Of a DNA stretch of 44,169 nucleotides, positions 1-9,465 are shown piece after piece. The stretch spans positions 196,487 through 240,655 of the forward strand of contig JAMYWO010000011.1 of NCBI GenBank assembly GCA_024220525.1, given 5' to 3'. This DNA comes from Cochliopodium minus (lineage: Eukaryota > Discosea > Himatismenida > Cochliopodiidae). Position 1 is the first letter of the stretch, and each line of letters starts with the position of its first letter. Under the pieces are notes generated by a model that saw only the letters and a list, made by a program, of their open reading frames with translations, did not search any database and was not told where the DNA came from. The position numbers and the translations under genes were made by a program.

Positions 1-63
1 AATTAATTTAATTTGGTTTATTATTTTTGTCATCGAATAAAGTAAATTGTAAAAAAATTTGAT

Positions 64-329
64 CTACTTCAATATAAAATTAAAAATATCATACTCTTTT
101 GTTTTTATACCATCAAAATATTGATACAAAAATATATTCACTTGGTTTTTCTTTAAATCTGCTCCCATTGAAATGTATTTTTTTGCCATTTCAACTTTCA
201 ATGGAAATAATGAGTTTTTATTTGAAAATAAAAAATAATTTAATTTCAATTTTATTTACAACATCCTGCAATCAAACATCTTGTCAATTGAAGTTGCACA
301 TCCTCTTCAATATTTTTATCTCTTGACAT
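64..329 (-). CDS. Small ankyrin-like protein, possibly partial
   Basis: Two exons are supported: 329-260 and 194-64, joined over a GT-AG intron (259-195) with matching phase, giving 66 residues. The middle reads like the second half of an ankyrin repeat (CFEMAKKYISMGADLKKNQ, resembling the usual helix followed by GAD). Upstream of it is a short helical start, MSRDKNIEEDVQLQ. A stop (TAG, 66-64) follows FNFILK. A GTAGAT donor overlaps that stop, so the real gene may continue off the left edge. Ankyrin repeats bind partner proteins and give no specific function. Only about one repeat is visible, so the family call is weak. The splice junction and start are better supported than the name. Confidence 0.45.
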
Positions 330-569
330 GAGTGTAAGAAGCTATTTTTTTTCTTTTTTTGCTGAAATTATTCTTTTAGAGACAAAAAGAGATTGATAGT
401 TTGATAATCATCGAACACCATTGTTCAAATAAAATTTCTAGGTAAAATATCATCAATAACGATCTTTATAAATTTTTAGAAAAAGGTGGTGATCATTCAT
501 ACAATTTCTTCTATTATAGATCGATTATACATAAGGGGAAATTTTTTTTCTTTTTGAATATGTCCGGAC

Positions 570-875
570 CTTATGATAAATACAACAGAAATGATAAAAC
601 AGGACCAATTTTGAGTAAATTTTCGATTTTGTTCACCCAATACAATATAGTATTATTCACATAAATATAAAAATCTTAATAAAATATCATCCAAATAACC
701 CAAAATTGGTATAAAGACTGGTATGAGATCAATGGGTGAGATATCGTCAGTAAAATTTTTATTTTGGCTAATAATGGTGATTTCTTGTGCTTGAAGAAAA
801 GTCTAATTCTTTTTTAATGTTCTTTGACCATATTTTGATCCAATCCAAACTAACACTTCAAACATTCCATTTTTT
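570..875 (-). pseudogene. Degenerate tandem copy of the DUF1232 gene
   Basis: This stretch aligns by eye with the intact DUF1232 gene at 1060-1590. Positions 680-872 match its exon 1, including the DNA for the PIDLIPDF-like core (near 735-755). About 570-655 weakly match exon 2 (shared ataaatacaacag, aaacagg and attttcgatt words). The intron is almost wholly gone. Exon 1 has lost about 10 bases in the LTISYAIS region and more in the segment before it, so no continuous frame remains. The copy lies just downstream of the live gene on the same strand, as expected from local tandem duplication followed by decay. Confidence 0.7.
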
Positions 876-1059
876 TTTTTTATTTTTAATTAATTTTCAT
901 TTAACAATTAACTTTCCTCCAACTCTAATCTTTAATTTCTTGATCATTTTTCTCAAATTGGATAAACAATTCTTTGGGCCATAATAGGAGATATATGTAT
1001 TCTTTCTACTTTTGCTTTATAAATAAATAAATTTGTAAACAAAAAAGAAGGTGAATCGA

Positions 1060-1590
1060 TCATTCCACCTTTCTCTTCCAATATAAATCAATAATAAATA
1101 CAACAGAGAAATATCCAATGATGATATAAAGGATCACAATCAAACAGGCGACAAATTTTCCCGTCCAAATCTCATTTTTGTTCAATTTTCGATTAAGTTC
1201 CTCTATTGCCTTCTGTCTGCATTCTTCCAATACATTATGTGGGATTAACTTGATGGCAAGATAAATTCCAAATGGAACCTGTGATGATTAATTTTGAATT
1301 ATGAAAAGAAAAAAGCAAAGGAGTATTAATATTTTTAATATTTAGATAAATATAAAAATCTCAATGGAATTTACCAATAAAATATCATCTAAATAACCCA
1401 AAATTGGTATAAAGTCTGGTATGAGATCAATAGGTGAGATAGCGTAGGATATCGTCAGGATAATTATTATTTTGGCTAATAATGGTGTTTTCTCGTGCTT
1501 GAAGCATAAATACAACGTATATAATTCTTTTTTAATGTTCTTTGACCATATTTTGATCTGATCCAAACATCCACACTTCAAACATTTCAT
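1060..1590 (-). CDS. DUF1232 (YkvA-type) small membrane protein
   Basis: Two exons, 1590-1375 and 1278-1060, are joined in phase 0 over a GTAAAT..CACAG intron and give 144 residues. The signature of the DUF1232 family is plain: a hydrophobic helix followed by SPIDLIPDFIPILGYLDD, then VPFGIYLAIKLIP across the splice. A second hydrophobic helix (about residues 115-137) lies near the C-terminus, so the protein probably sits in a membrane with two to three helices. Members occur in bacteria and many protists; their biochemical role is unknown. It is divergent from the G-alpha gene, 640 bases away. The decayed duplicate at 570-875 preserves much of exon 1. Confidence 0.82.
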
Positions 1591-2229
1591 TTTTTTTTAA
1601 TTTAAAAAAATTTTTAAGATTATCTTAAATTCCAGTATGAACATTCCTTGCTTTTCTTTAAAAACATTAATTGTGTTTGATCATTTGAGAATTAATTAAC
1701 AATTCTTTTTTTTTGCTATCATTAATATAAATTTTCATTTAAATTTTATCATAATTTGTATTTTTCCATCCACTCAACGAATTATGATTCAAATTATTTG
1801 CCTAACGAAAAATCTTTCTCAAAAACTTTCAAAAATTCAAAAATTGAATCTTGAAATGCTAAGGGTGCAAGGAATCTATAATTTGTCAATATCAAATTAA
1901 ATTTAAGTTAGTGCATATATTTGTTTGGAATTTTGATGTGATAAGTAAAATTCTTCATCTTCAATGTTTTTTATTCTAAATTTAAAACTCGAAATTTCAA
2001 AAGATTTTCTTCTTTTCTTTTCTAAAAATTGAGATGTTGAACCGTTTTTAATTAAACCACTTTAAATAAATTTTTTGAATCACAAGAAAGCAGTATCTTT
2101 CAATTAAACTTACAAAACTAAATTTCTTTCAAACTATCAAATTAAATTAAAAAAAAAAAAAAATTGCCCAAAGAATCTATTGAAGAATCTTTGAATAATT
2201 TATACTTTAAATTTTTTAAAAAATAAAAA
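1591..2229. other. Divergent intergenic region, no gene seen
   Basis: This AT-rich stretch separates the DUF1232 gene (-) from the G-alpha gene (+) and should hold both promoters. I see no coding exon, RNA gene or repeat beyond homopolymer runs. An A-tract (about 2149-2162) lies about 70 bases before the G-alpha start codon. Confidence 0.5.
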
Positions 2230-4593
2230 ATGGGATGTGTTGAAGGAACAGAGGTGGATCCTGAACAAATCAAAAAAAGCAAACAAATAGAAAAATTTTT
2301 GAAAGAAGATAATAATAAAGTCCAACAAATCAAATTGCTATTGTTGGGTAAATAAACAAAAAAAATAATATAATCAAAAGAATAAAAGATATCAATGAGG
2401 GATATAGAATATTATGGAATATTAAGAAGAAATAATTATTTCTCCGTTCTTATTTAAAATATATATATATTTTTTTTTTTGATTTTATATTACTGCACTG
2501 TTATCTAATAAAATTTCATAAAACACGATATTTAGGAACTGGAGCATCTGGAAAGAGCACATTAGCGAAACAAATGAGAATATTATTTTTGAATGGATTT
2601 CAGAATGAGAAAGAAAGATCAGTATACACTGAACTTGTATATTATAATATATTATCATCTATTAAAACATTAGTAATACAGGCATCGATGTTCAAATATG
2701 CATTATCCAAAGAGAATGAAGTAAAATTATTTAAAATATTATAAATTTTTCTTTTTAATGTATAAATTGATCAACAGAATATAGGAGATGAATTCAAAAA
2801 TATGACAATACAAATGAATGATATAGAATTGACAGAAGAAAGGGCGAAAGGAATCAAAAATTTATGGAAAGATGAATCAATACAAAAAACATTTGAAAGA
2901 CAATCAGAATATCAATTGGATGATTGTTGTTCATAGTAAGATATAGATAAATAAAAGATAAATTTTGTGATATAATTTTTAATAGCAGCATATATTTCTA
3001 TTTCATTCATATTTTAGCATGAATATCAAACATATTTTCTTTAATTCAAGATATTATTATTTCAAGATCAAAATTCAACTTATCTTCAAACATTATCTTA
3101 ATAGATCATCAAATATATATTCCTCATAACAAAATATACAACATTTTATCGATTATTTATAAATCAAAGTGAATAAATTCCCCAAAACAAATATTATTGC
3201 CTCCCATAATACTTTGTGTGATATAAATATTTCACAAATGATAGATTATAACAAAGATTCTTATTTAGTTATAATTATCAAGTTATTCTTAAAAATAAAC
3301 CAAAAATAAAATAAATATTTTTTTTTTTATTTTAAATATTGTTGGTTTTAATTGAAAAAAAAAATCCTTCCCCTATCTAGTTTTTTCAACAATTTGGATC
3401 GAATCGTGCAGCCCAAGTATATTCCCACCCTGGATGATATTCTGCAAGTGAGGGCGAAGACATCGGGAATCTCAGAGACGGTGTTCGGGATGAAGGGGAA
3501 GAAAAATGTCGAAATTAAAATTGTGGATGTGGGTGGGCAGCGTAATGAGCGCAAGAAATGGATCCATTGTTTTGAGAGTGTCACTGCTCTCATTTTTGTG
3601 GTTGCTGCATCGGAATATAACCAGGTATTGGAGGAAGATCCGACCACGAATAGAATGCATGAATCTATCAAATTATTTAATGAAATTGTCAATGGTAAAA
3701 ATAACTATAAAAGATAATAATTAAACATTAAAAACTATATTTTTATATTGTTTCAAAAAAAATAAAAATTCAAACTTTTTAAATACATATTTTTATTTTT
3801 ATTATTTTTTTTTGAAGAAAATTTGAATATTTTTAAATTTATATTGGATATTTTGGAGAATATTTTATTTTTAAGGATATTAACAATTCTTCAATAAATA
3901 TATACATTTTTTTTAATTTTTGAATATAATCATTTTATCTCACCGACATTAACAAAACATTAATTCCCCTTTTTTTCTTTTTAGGCCAATTTTTTAAAAA
4001 TACAGATGTTATCCTCTTTATCAATAAAAAGGATTTATTCCATACAAAAATTCAAAAAATATCATTAAAAGCTGCATTCGAGGTAATCACATTTGACATT
4101 TTTTGAATTATATTCTTATTATTTAATATATGAACTCAATGATATCTTAATATTAATTTGAGAAAAATTCTCCTTAATAATCAAAATAATTTTGATAAAG
4201 TTTCACATTATTTGTTAACAAAACGTTTCTTTCATGGTTGATTGAAAACATCTTAACATAATTTCCTTTCAAAACTTTTTCTATTATTATTTTTTTTTTT
4301 ATTTATTATTTTTTTATTTACTTTTTTCCTAGGATTATGACGAAGAATTTGTAATCAAAAGCATCAAAAAAGACAACAACGAAGAGCTCATGTCCCAAGT
4401 CAAAGAATTCGGAGAAAAGTACACCGCGGGTATGGACTACATCCTAGACAAGCTCATCTCCACCAACGTCTCTGACGAAGACCGTATTTATACCCATCAA
4501 ACTTGTGCTACTGACACTGAGAACATCAAAGTTGTTTGGGGTGCTGTCTCTGACATCTTTTTGAAAAATTATTTCGAAAAGGCTGGTTTTTGA
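2230..4593 (+). CDS. Heterotrimeric G protein alpha subunit
   Basis: Six exons (2230-2347, 2536-2720, 2778-2935, 3381-3694, 3985-4082, 4333-4593) splice in consistent phase to 377 residues. The start MGC gives Gly2 for myristoylation and Cys3 for palmitoylation, so the protein should sit on the inner plasma membrane and couple receptors to effectors. Visible motifs are the P-loop GTGASGKST (40-48), switch I VRAKTSG (Arg178, Lys180, Thr181), switch II DVGGQ followed by [12 protein letters not shown], base-binding INKKDLF, and [13 protein letters not shown]. The C-terminus ends KAGF, with no cysteine at the pertussis-toxin position. The P-loop has Ala where most G-alphas have Glu (GAGESGKST). 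The catalytic Gln of switch II is kept, so GTPase activity is expected. Two introns exceed 250 bases (2936-3380, 3695-3984); the helical domain is the most diverged part. Confidence 0.97.
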
Positions 4594-4882
4594 TTAGGCG
4601 CCTTCTACCCTTTCTTTATTTTTTTTTTTTTCTTTTTTTTTAAAAAACCCCTCTTTTTTCTTTTTTCTGTTTGTTGTTTTTTTTTTTTCAAATTTTTTTG
4701 TAAATTCTTCTTTGGAAAAAAAAATGCTTCACAAAGATAAAAATACAAACAAAAACAACGAGGGGAGGGAAAAAAAAAAAGTTTATAATATTATTGACAA
4801 AAAAAAAAAAAAATTTATTTTGAGATAACAAAAATTAAAATATTATTAAAAATTAATTTCAAAAAAAAGTTTTTTTTCCTTT

Positions 4883-6005
4883 TTAATTCATATTTAGACC
4901 ACAATAGGATGGCACATCAAAAATATGAGGAAGAATTTCTTTGACTGGGATCATTTCATCATAAATGTTAAAGTAAGTTGGAGTTCTTATTAATCTTTTT
5001 GTTTTTTTTTTTTTTATAAATAATAAAATGATAATTAAATAAAAATTTTACAAAGGATATCCTTTTTGATCTATTTCAGTATATACTTTTACTTGGTTAA
5101 GTTCCCAAACATTGCTTTCTACATAGTTTCCTTTATACAAAATTCTCTCTGTATCCTCAAACTTGAATCCGTCTTCCTTGATGAAACTTGGTGGTTGCTT
5201 AAAGAAAAAAAAAGGTTAATTAAAAAATTAGAATTGAAAAAAAATAAAACCTTTTAAAAATATTATTTAATCAAATATTTACTTACAAAAATTTTATTTA
5301 CAAAAATGAATTTTTTTAATTTTTTTTTTTTTACCATTTTTGATTGATTTAGTTTTGATACGTTGCAAATTTGATTGTTGAACAAGAATTGTAAATCAAG
5401 ATCGAATCTTAGGAAAGTGGTGGATTCATATCCGTTGGGATATTGATAGAGAAACAATTGCTTTTGGTTGGTGTAGTCATACGCCTCAAAGATGTGCACT
5501 GTGGAGCTTTCGTTGCTGTTATCTGTTTTAGTGAAGTTGATGTAGTAGATGTCTGGATAAACAGGAGGTGATGGATCATCAAATGTTTTGCTGTATATCT
5601 TTTCAAAATGGAAATTTAAATTTGAATTTATTTTTATTTTTTTAAATTTAAAATAAGGAATTATGAGATAGATTATAATTCATTTTTTAAGCTGAAGAAT
5701 ACAAGTATATTTTCAAAAATTCATATAATTTATGAATATATTTATATATTTATATCATTTATCCTTTTGCATTCAAATCACAATTAGCTTCAAAAAGCTT
5801 AATTCATGTTATAATTGAAATGGATATATCATTGATTCGGTTTTTGTATTTTATTCATTTATGAATGGTAAAAGGTGAATGAAGAATAATTATGATAATC
5901 AAAATTTTATTTTTCAATCATGTTAGTTGAATACTTTTCTTAATCCAAATCCAAATTCATTTTTACATTTCCTATGAAGAGAAGCAACAAACAGATTCCT
6001 TTCAT
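4883..6005 (-). CDS. Ependymin-related secreted protein
   Basis: Four exons (6005-5967, 5598-5335, 5197-5052, 4985-4883) join in phase to 183 residues. Exon 1 is little more than a signal peptide, MKGICLLLLFIGN; an upstream in-frame Met at 6029 would add eight polar residues and is less likely. The mature part shows the ependymin-related pattern: a beta-rich middle with FEAYDYTNQKQLFLYQYPNG, FLFNNQICNVSK, WELNQVKVYTEID, then a final NIYDEMIP and IFDVPSYC, matching the family's closing (D)PSxFxPPxxC motif. Conserved cysteines are present in the middle and at the end. Family members are secreted or lysosomal lipid-binding glycoproteins; N-x-T/S sites occur (INFTK, NESST). The start codon is about 220 bases from the divergent RhoGAP gene. 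Intron 1 is long (about 370 bases). Confidence 0.78.
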
Positions 6006-6226
6006 TTTTATATTATTTTCAGTTTTCATCTAATCATCCCTTTTACAAATACTCCCTTTTCATTTTTGGGCTTATTTTATATTTTTGTAGAATACTATAA
6101 TCTCTGAATGAAATGCATGTAATAATCTCTGAATGAAATGAATGGATTCAAAAAATTTTTTTTCTTTGATCAAAACCTTTATAAAAAAAAAAAAAATATT
6201 GGGAAACAAGTGTTTGAACAAACAAA

Positions 6227-8336
6227 ATGATTGCCACAGCCCTCAAAATATATATCTTCCAAAATGAAGGGTAATAATTCATTCTCACTTAAAATTTATC
6301 AATCAAACTTTGATGTCTTTTTAAATTTTGATTGATCAGATTTGTTCCTCTTTTGGGATTCACTGATAAATTGGATAAATATGAAATGACTCCATTCTCT
6401 GATAAGGTGAGGCCTCAATTAACAAAAATTAAAAAAAAAAATAATTTTTTTTAAAGTTTTGGCGAACTTGAATAATTCAACAATTATATTTTGAAAAAAA
6501 ATGGAATCAAATATATAAAGAGCCATATGAATCAAAAATCAATCATAAAAATTATATTTTATTATTTAATTATTTTTATATTATTAATTAATTCAAACAG
6601 AAAAATTTTATTCCAAAAATTTGATGAACCATTTTTTAATATTTAATTTTTTTTTTTTTGATTTTTAGAATGGAAGACCTTTGCCAAAAGAAGTATTAGA
6701 AGAAGTGAAATCACAATATTCGAAGAAAACATTCGAAGTGGTGAAACAAGAAGAATACACAGATGAAGAGGGATACGTATATGGCTTCTCCTTCAAGAAC
6801 AGCAGCTTCACCAGACATAAATGGAATGGACTTTGTGTTAGAAAGAGAGTTCTACTATTCAAAACTCTTGAAACAACTTTCCCAAAGTTTGAATATCAAT
6901 AATTTTTAATTAATTATTTTAAATTTTATCAATTTTTTAGTTTGTATATTTTTGTTAAATTACTTTTTTAATTGTTTAATTCATTTTTATTTAATTATTA
7001 AATTATTTTTTGTATTATTTTATATTAATTTTTTTTTAAAATTTTTTTTTAATTCATTTTTTCATTCAATTAATTTTTAATTTTTAATTTATTTTTAAAC
7101 GAACTCATTTAATTTTTTATCTATTATTTTATATTAATTTAATTTTTTTTTTATTTTAAATTTATTTTAAATTTATTCAAAAGCCTCTCCTTTGCAAACT
7201 TGGAAGACACAAATGATCTCTTCAAGAAAATGGACACAAACACCGTCTTAGAGAACATGATTAACCCTCATTCCGGAGATGTCCCCATATTAGTCGAAGA
7301 GATAATTGATTTTTTGAAAATTAATGGACCAAGTGTTGGTAAAAAATATTACAAACAAATATAATTTAAATAAAATAAATTATTTATTTTTTTTTTTTCA
7401 TTTTTTTAACACAATATAAATTTCAGATTAAAAATTTTTTAAAATTTTTTTAAATTTTGTTTTAAAAAAGAGGGAATCTTTAGATTGTCAGGTGCAGAAA
7501 ACAAGTCATGGGAAATCATCCAGAAATATAGTAATGGAGAAAAGGTAAATTTGGAAGAATGGGACATCATAGATGTCGCCACTGCCCTCAAAAAATATCT
7601 TAAATTCAAACATCCTCTCTTGACTTACGAGTAAAAAAAAAAAAAAAAAATACAAAAAAATAAGATAAAAAATGAAAAAAAATAAAAAATAAAAAATAAA
7701 ACAATTGAAAACATAAAACATTTTTCTTTCATTTATTTTATTTTATTTTATTTTTTATTTTATTTTCTTTCAATTATTTGATTTTATTTTTTAAAAAAAA
7801 AAAAATTAAAAAATGTATAAATTAAAATTTCAATAAATAATTTTCTTCCAATTAATTAAATTTTTTTTTAAAAAAAAACTTTTCTTATTAGGCTTTATGA
7901 AAATTTTTTGGATTTTGCAAAAGATCAGGAAAACTTTAAAGAAGAAAATATGGGCAAATTGAAGGAACTACTTTCTTCCCTTCCTTTGGGTCACAGACTA
8001 ATTCTAGGAAAATTATTTGATTTGTTCAACTTGATCATCGAAAATGCTCAAAATAACAAAATGCACTCTGAAAATATCTGTATTCATATTTTACAAATAA
8101 TTTATTTTTTTGATTATTTTTATTTAAATTTAAATTTTTTTTTTAATATTTTATTTTTATTTTTTTATTTTGTATTTTATTTCTTTACATTCAATCTTAT
8201 TTTTTATTCTTTTTATTTTGTATTTTATTTCTTTACATTCAATTTTTATTTTTTTTGTTTTTATTTTTTATTTTTTATTTTTTATTTTTTATTTTTTTAT
8301 TTTTGTTTTATTTTTATTTATTATATTTTAGGTTAG
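6227..8336 (+). CDS. RhoGAP-domain protein, truncated at its 3' end
   Basis: Exons 6227-6270, 6340-6406, 6669-6886, 7184-7338, 7471-7630 and 7892-8079 agree in phase. The first three encode an N-terminal region I do not recognise (KNSSFTRHKWNGLCVRKRV). Exon 3 can also read through to a TAA at 6901, but the donor at 6887 joins it in frame to the next exon. The remainder is a RhoGAP domain: SGDVPILVEEIIDFL, EGIFRLSG with the arginine finger, DVATALKKYL, HPLLTYELYENFLD and NKMHSEN with the conserved Asn. Such proteins speed GTP hydrolysis by Rho/Rac GTPases. The domain stops before its last helices: exon 6 ends in phase 1 at 8079, and splicing to the next acceptor (8332) gives an immediate TAG at 8334. 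Downstream sequence belongs to a different gene (REV3). Confidence 0.85.
8166..8243 (+). repeat. 48-base tandem duplication at the RhoGAP/REV3 junction
   Basis: The word ending gtattttatttctttaca occurs at about 8166-8195 and again at about 8214-8243, offset by 48 bases. It lies inside the AT-rich spacer between the last RhoGAP exon and the first REV3-like exon, exactly where two unrelated genes meet. Confidence 0.75.
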
Positions 8337-9393
8337 AAGAGATTCATGTCCTGTCAACAGAAAAATTCTAAGAAAGACATTGGGGATGATGTTCAATTAC
8401 GAAACAACTCCTAAAATTGAAACCTACATCAAAAGAAACCTCCTAAAAATAATGGAAGGAAGAATTCCCTTAATCAATTACATTTTCTCAAAAGAAGTTA
8501 AATTTGGTAAAATAATTATTTCTAAAATAATTATTTTTATTAAAATTAATTTTTAAATTTTATTTATTTCATTATTTTTTTTTATTTATTTTATTTTTTT
8601 AAAGGATTTTATAAGAACCCTAATAATCTGCCTCCTGCTGCTTTGATCGCTGAACAAATGATGAAAGAAGACGAGATGTTGGACATCAAATATGGAGAGA
8701 GGGTGCAATATGTGGTAATTGCAGGTAGTTTTTTTTTAACAATAATTTTTATTTATTTTTTTTTTTATTTATTTTTTTTTATAATTTTTTTTTTAAAGGA
8801 AATCAAAAAAGATTGATAGATTTGGTCGTTTCTCCTCGGAAATTCATGGAATCAGACCACTTGAAGATCAATACCCATTATTACATCACCAAACACATCT
8901 TGCCCTCGATGCAAAGGATATTTGGGCTTGTAAACGTAGATGTATTTAAATGGTACAAAGAAATGGACAAGCCAAGTAAAAAAAAAATGAAAAAAAATAA
9001 ATTTATTTTGTTTTTATTTTATTTTATTTTATTTTTTTATTTCAAGGTTACTTTAGACCTTCAATACCAGACCCAAAGAAAAAGAAAAAATTCACGTTGA
9101 CCCAATACTTTGCCAGACAAAAGTGCATTCTCTGCTTTTCAAAATATGTCAACAGCGGAACTTACTTGTGTGATGAATGTTTAAAAGACAAACAAACTTC
9201 TTTTTATTTATTAATGTTAAGACTTTCTAAAAATGAGAAAAGTTATTTCAATATTTTGAAACTTTGTCAACAATGTTCACATTTCAATGTAATTGATTGC
9301 AAATCTATTGATTGTAGCTTTTTCTTTGAAAGATTGAAATTGAAAAGCAATGTTTTTTATGACAATGATTTAATTAAATTTTTAAATTGGTAA
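8332..9393 (+). CDS. REV3: REV3-like C-terminal fragment (DNA polymerase zeta)
   Basis: Four exons (8332-8506, 8605-8724, 8799-8975, 9047-9393) join in phase to 272 residues. They match the last part of REV3, the catalytic subunit of translesion polymerase zeta: VRRDSCPVNRKILRKTLG, IPLINYIFSKEV, KYGERVQYVVIAG, the thumb word THYYITKHILP, FGLVNVDVFKWY, and FTLTQYF before the metal sites. Both C-terminal metal motifs are intact: CysA (CILC then CDEC) and CysB (CQQC then C and C), the latter being the 4Fe-4S site that binds the accessory subunits. No palm or finger motif (such as YGDTDS) and no exonuclease domain lies upstream; instead there is a RhoGAP gene. The fragment therefore cannot be a polymerase by itself. 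It could be a recombined remnant or a misassembly. No start codon is evident. Confidence 0.85.
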
Positions 9394-9465
9394 AAAAAAA
9401 TAAATATTTGTCTTTAGTTCAAAAAAAATTAAAAAACAAAATAATTTTTAATTTTAATTTTTTTT

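Noticed and set aside
3381-3460. tRNA-like word ggatcgaatcgtgc
   Set aside because: It is inside a G-alpha exon (LDRIV) and no acceptor stem or cloverleaf can be drawn around it.
7560-7620. Similarity of the RhoGAP TALKKYL stretch to the gene's own N-terminus (ATALKIYI at 6227)
   Set aside because: Only about 20 bases agree and the surrounding sequence does not; probably chance.
8080-8331. Extension of the RhoGAP frame through a Phe/Tyr/Leu-rich stretch
   Set aside because: It is poly-T intron-like DNA; the hydrophobic translation is a composition artefact.
8332-9393. A B-family polymerase of a virus-like element (Polinton-type)
   Set aside because: The words match the REV3 tail (thumb plus CysA and CysB metal motifs), not protein-primed polymerases; no capsid, integrase or terminal repeats are near.
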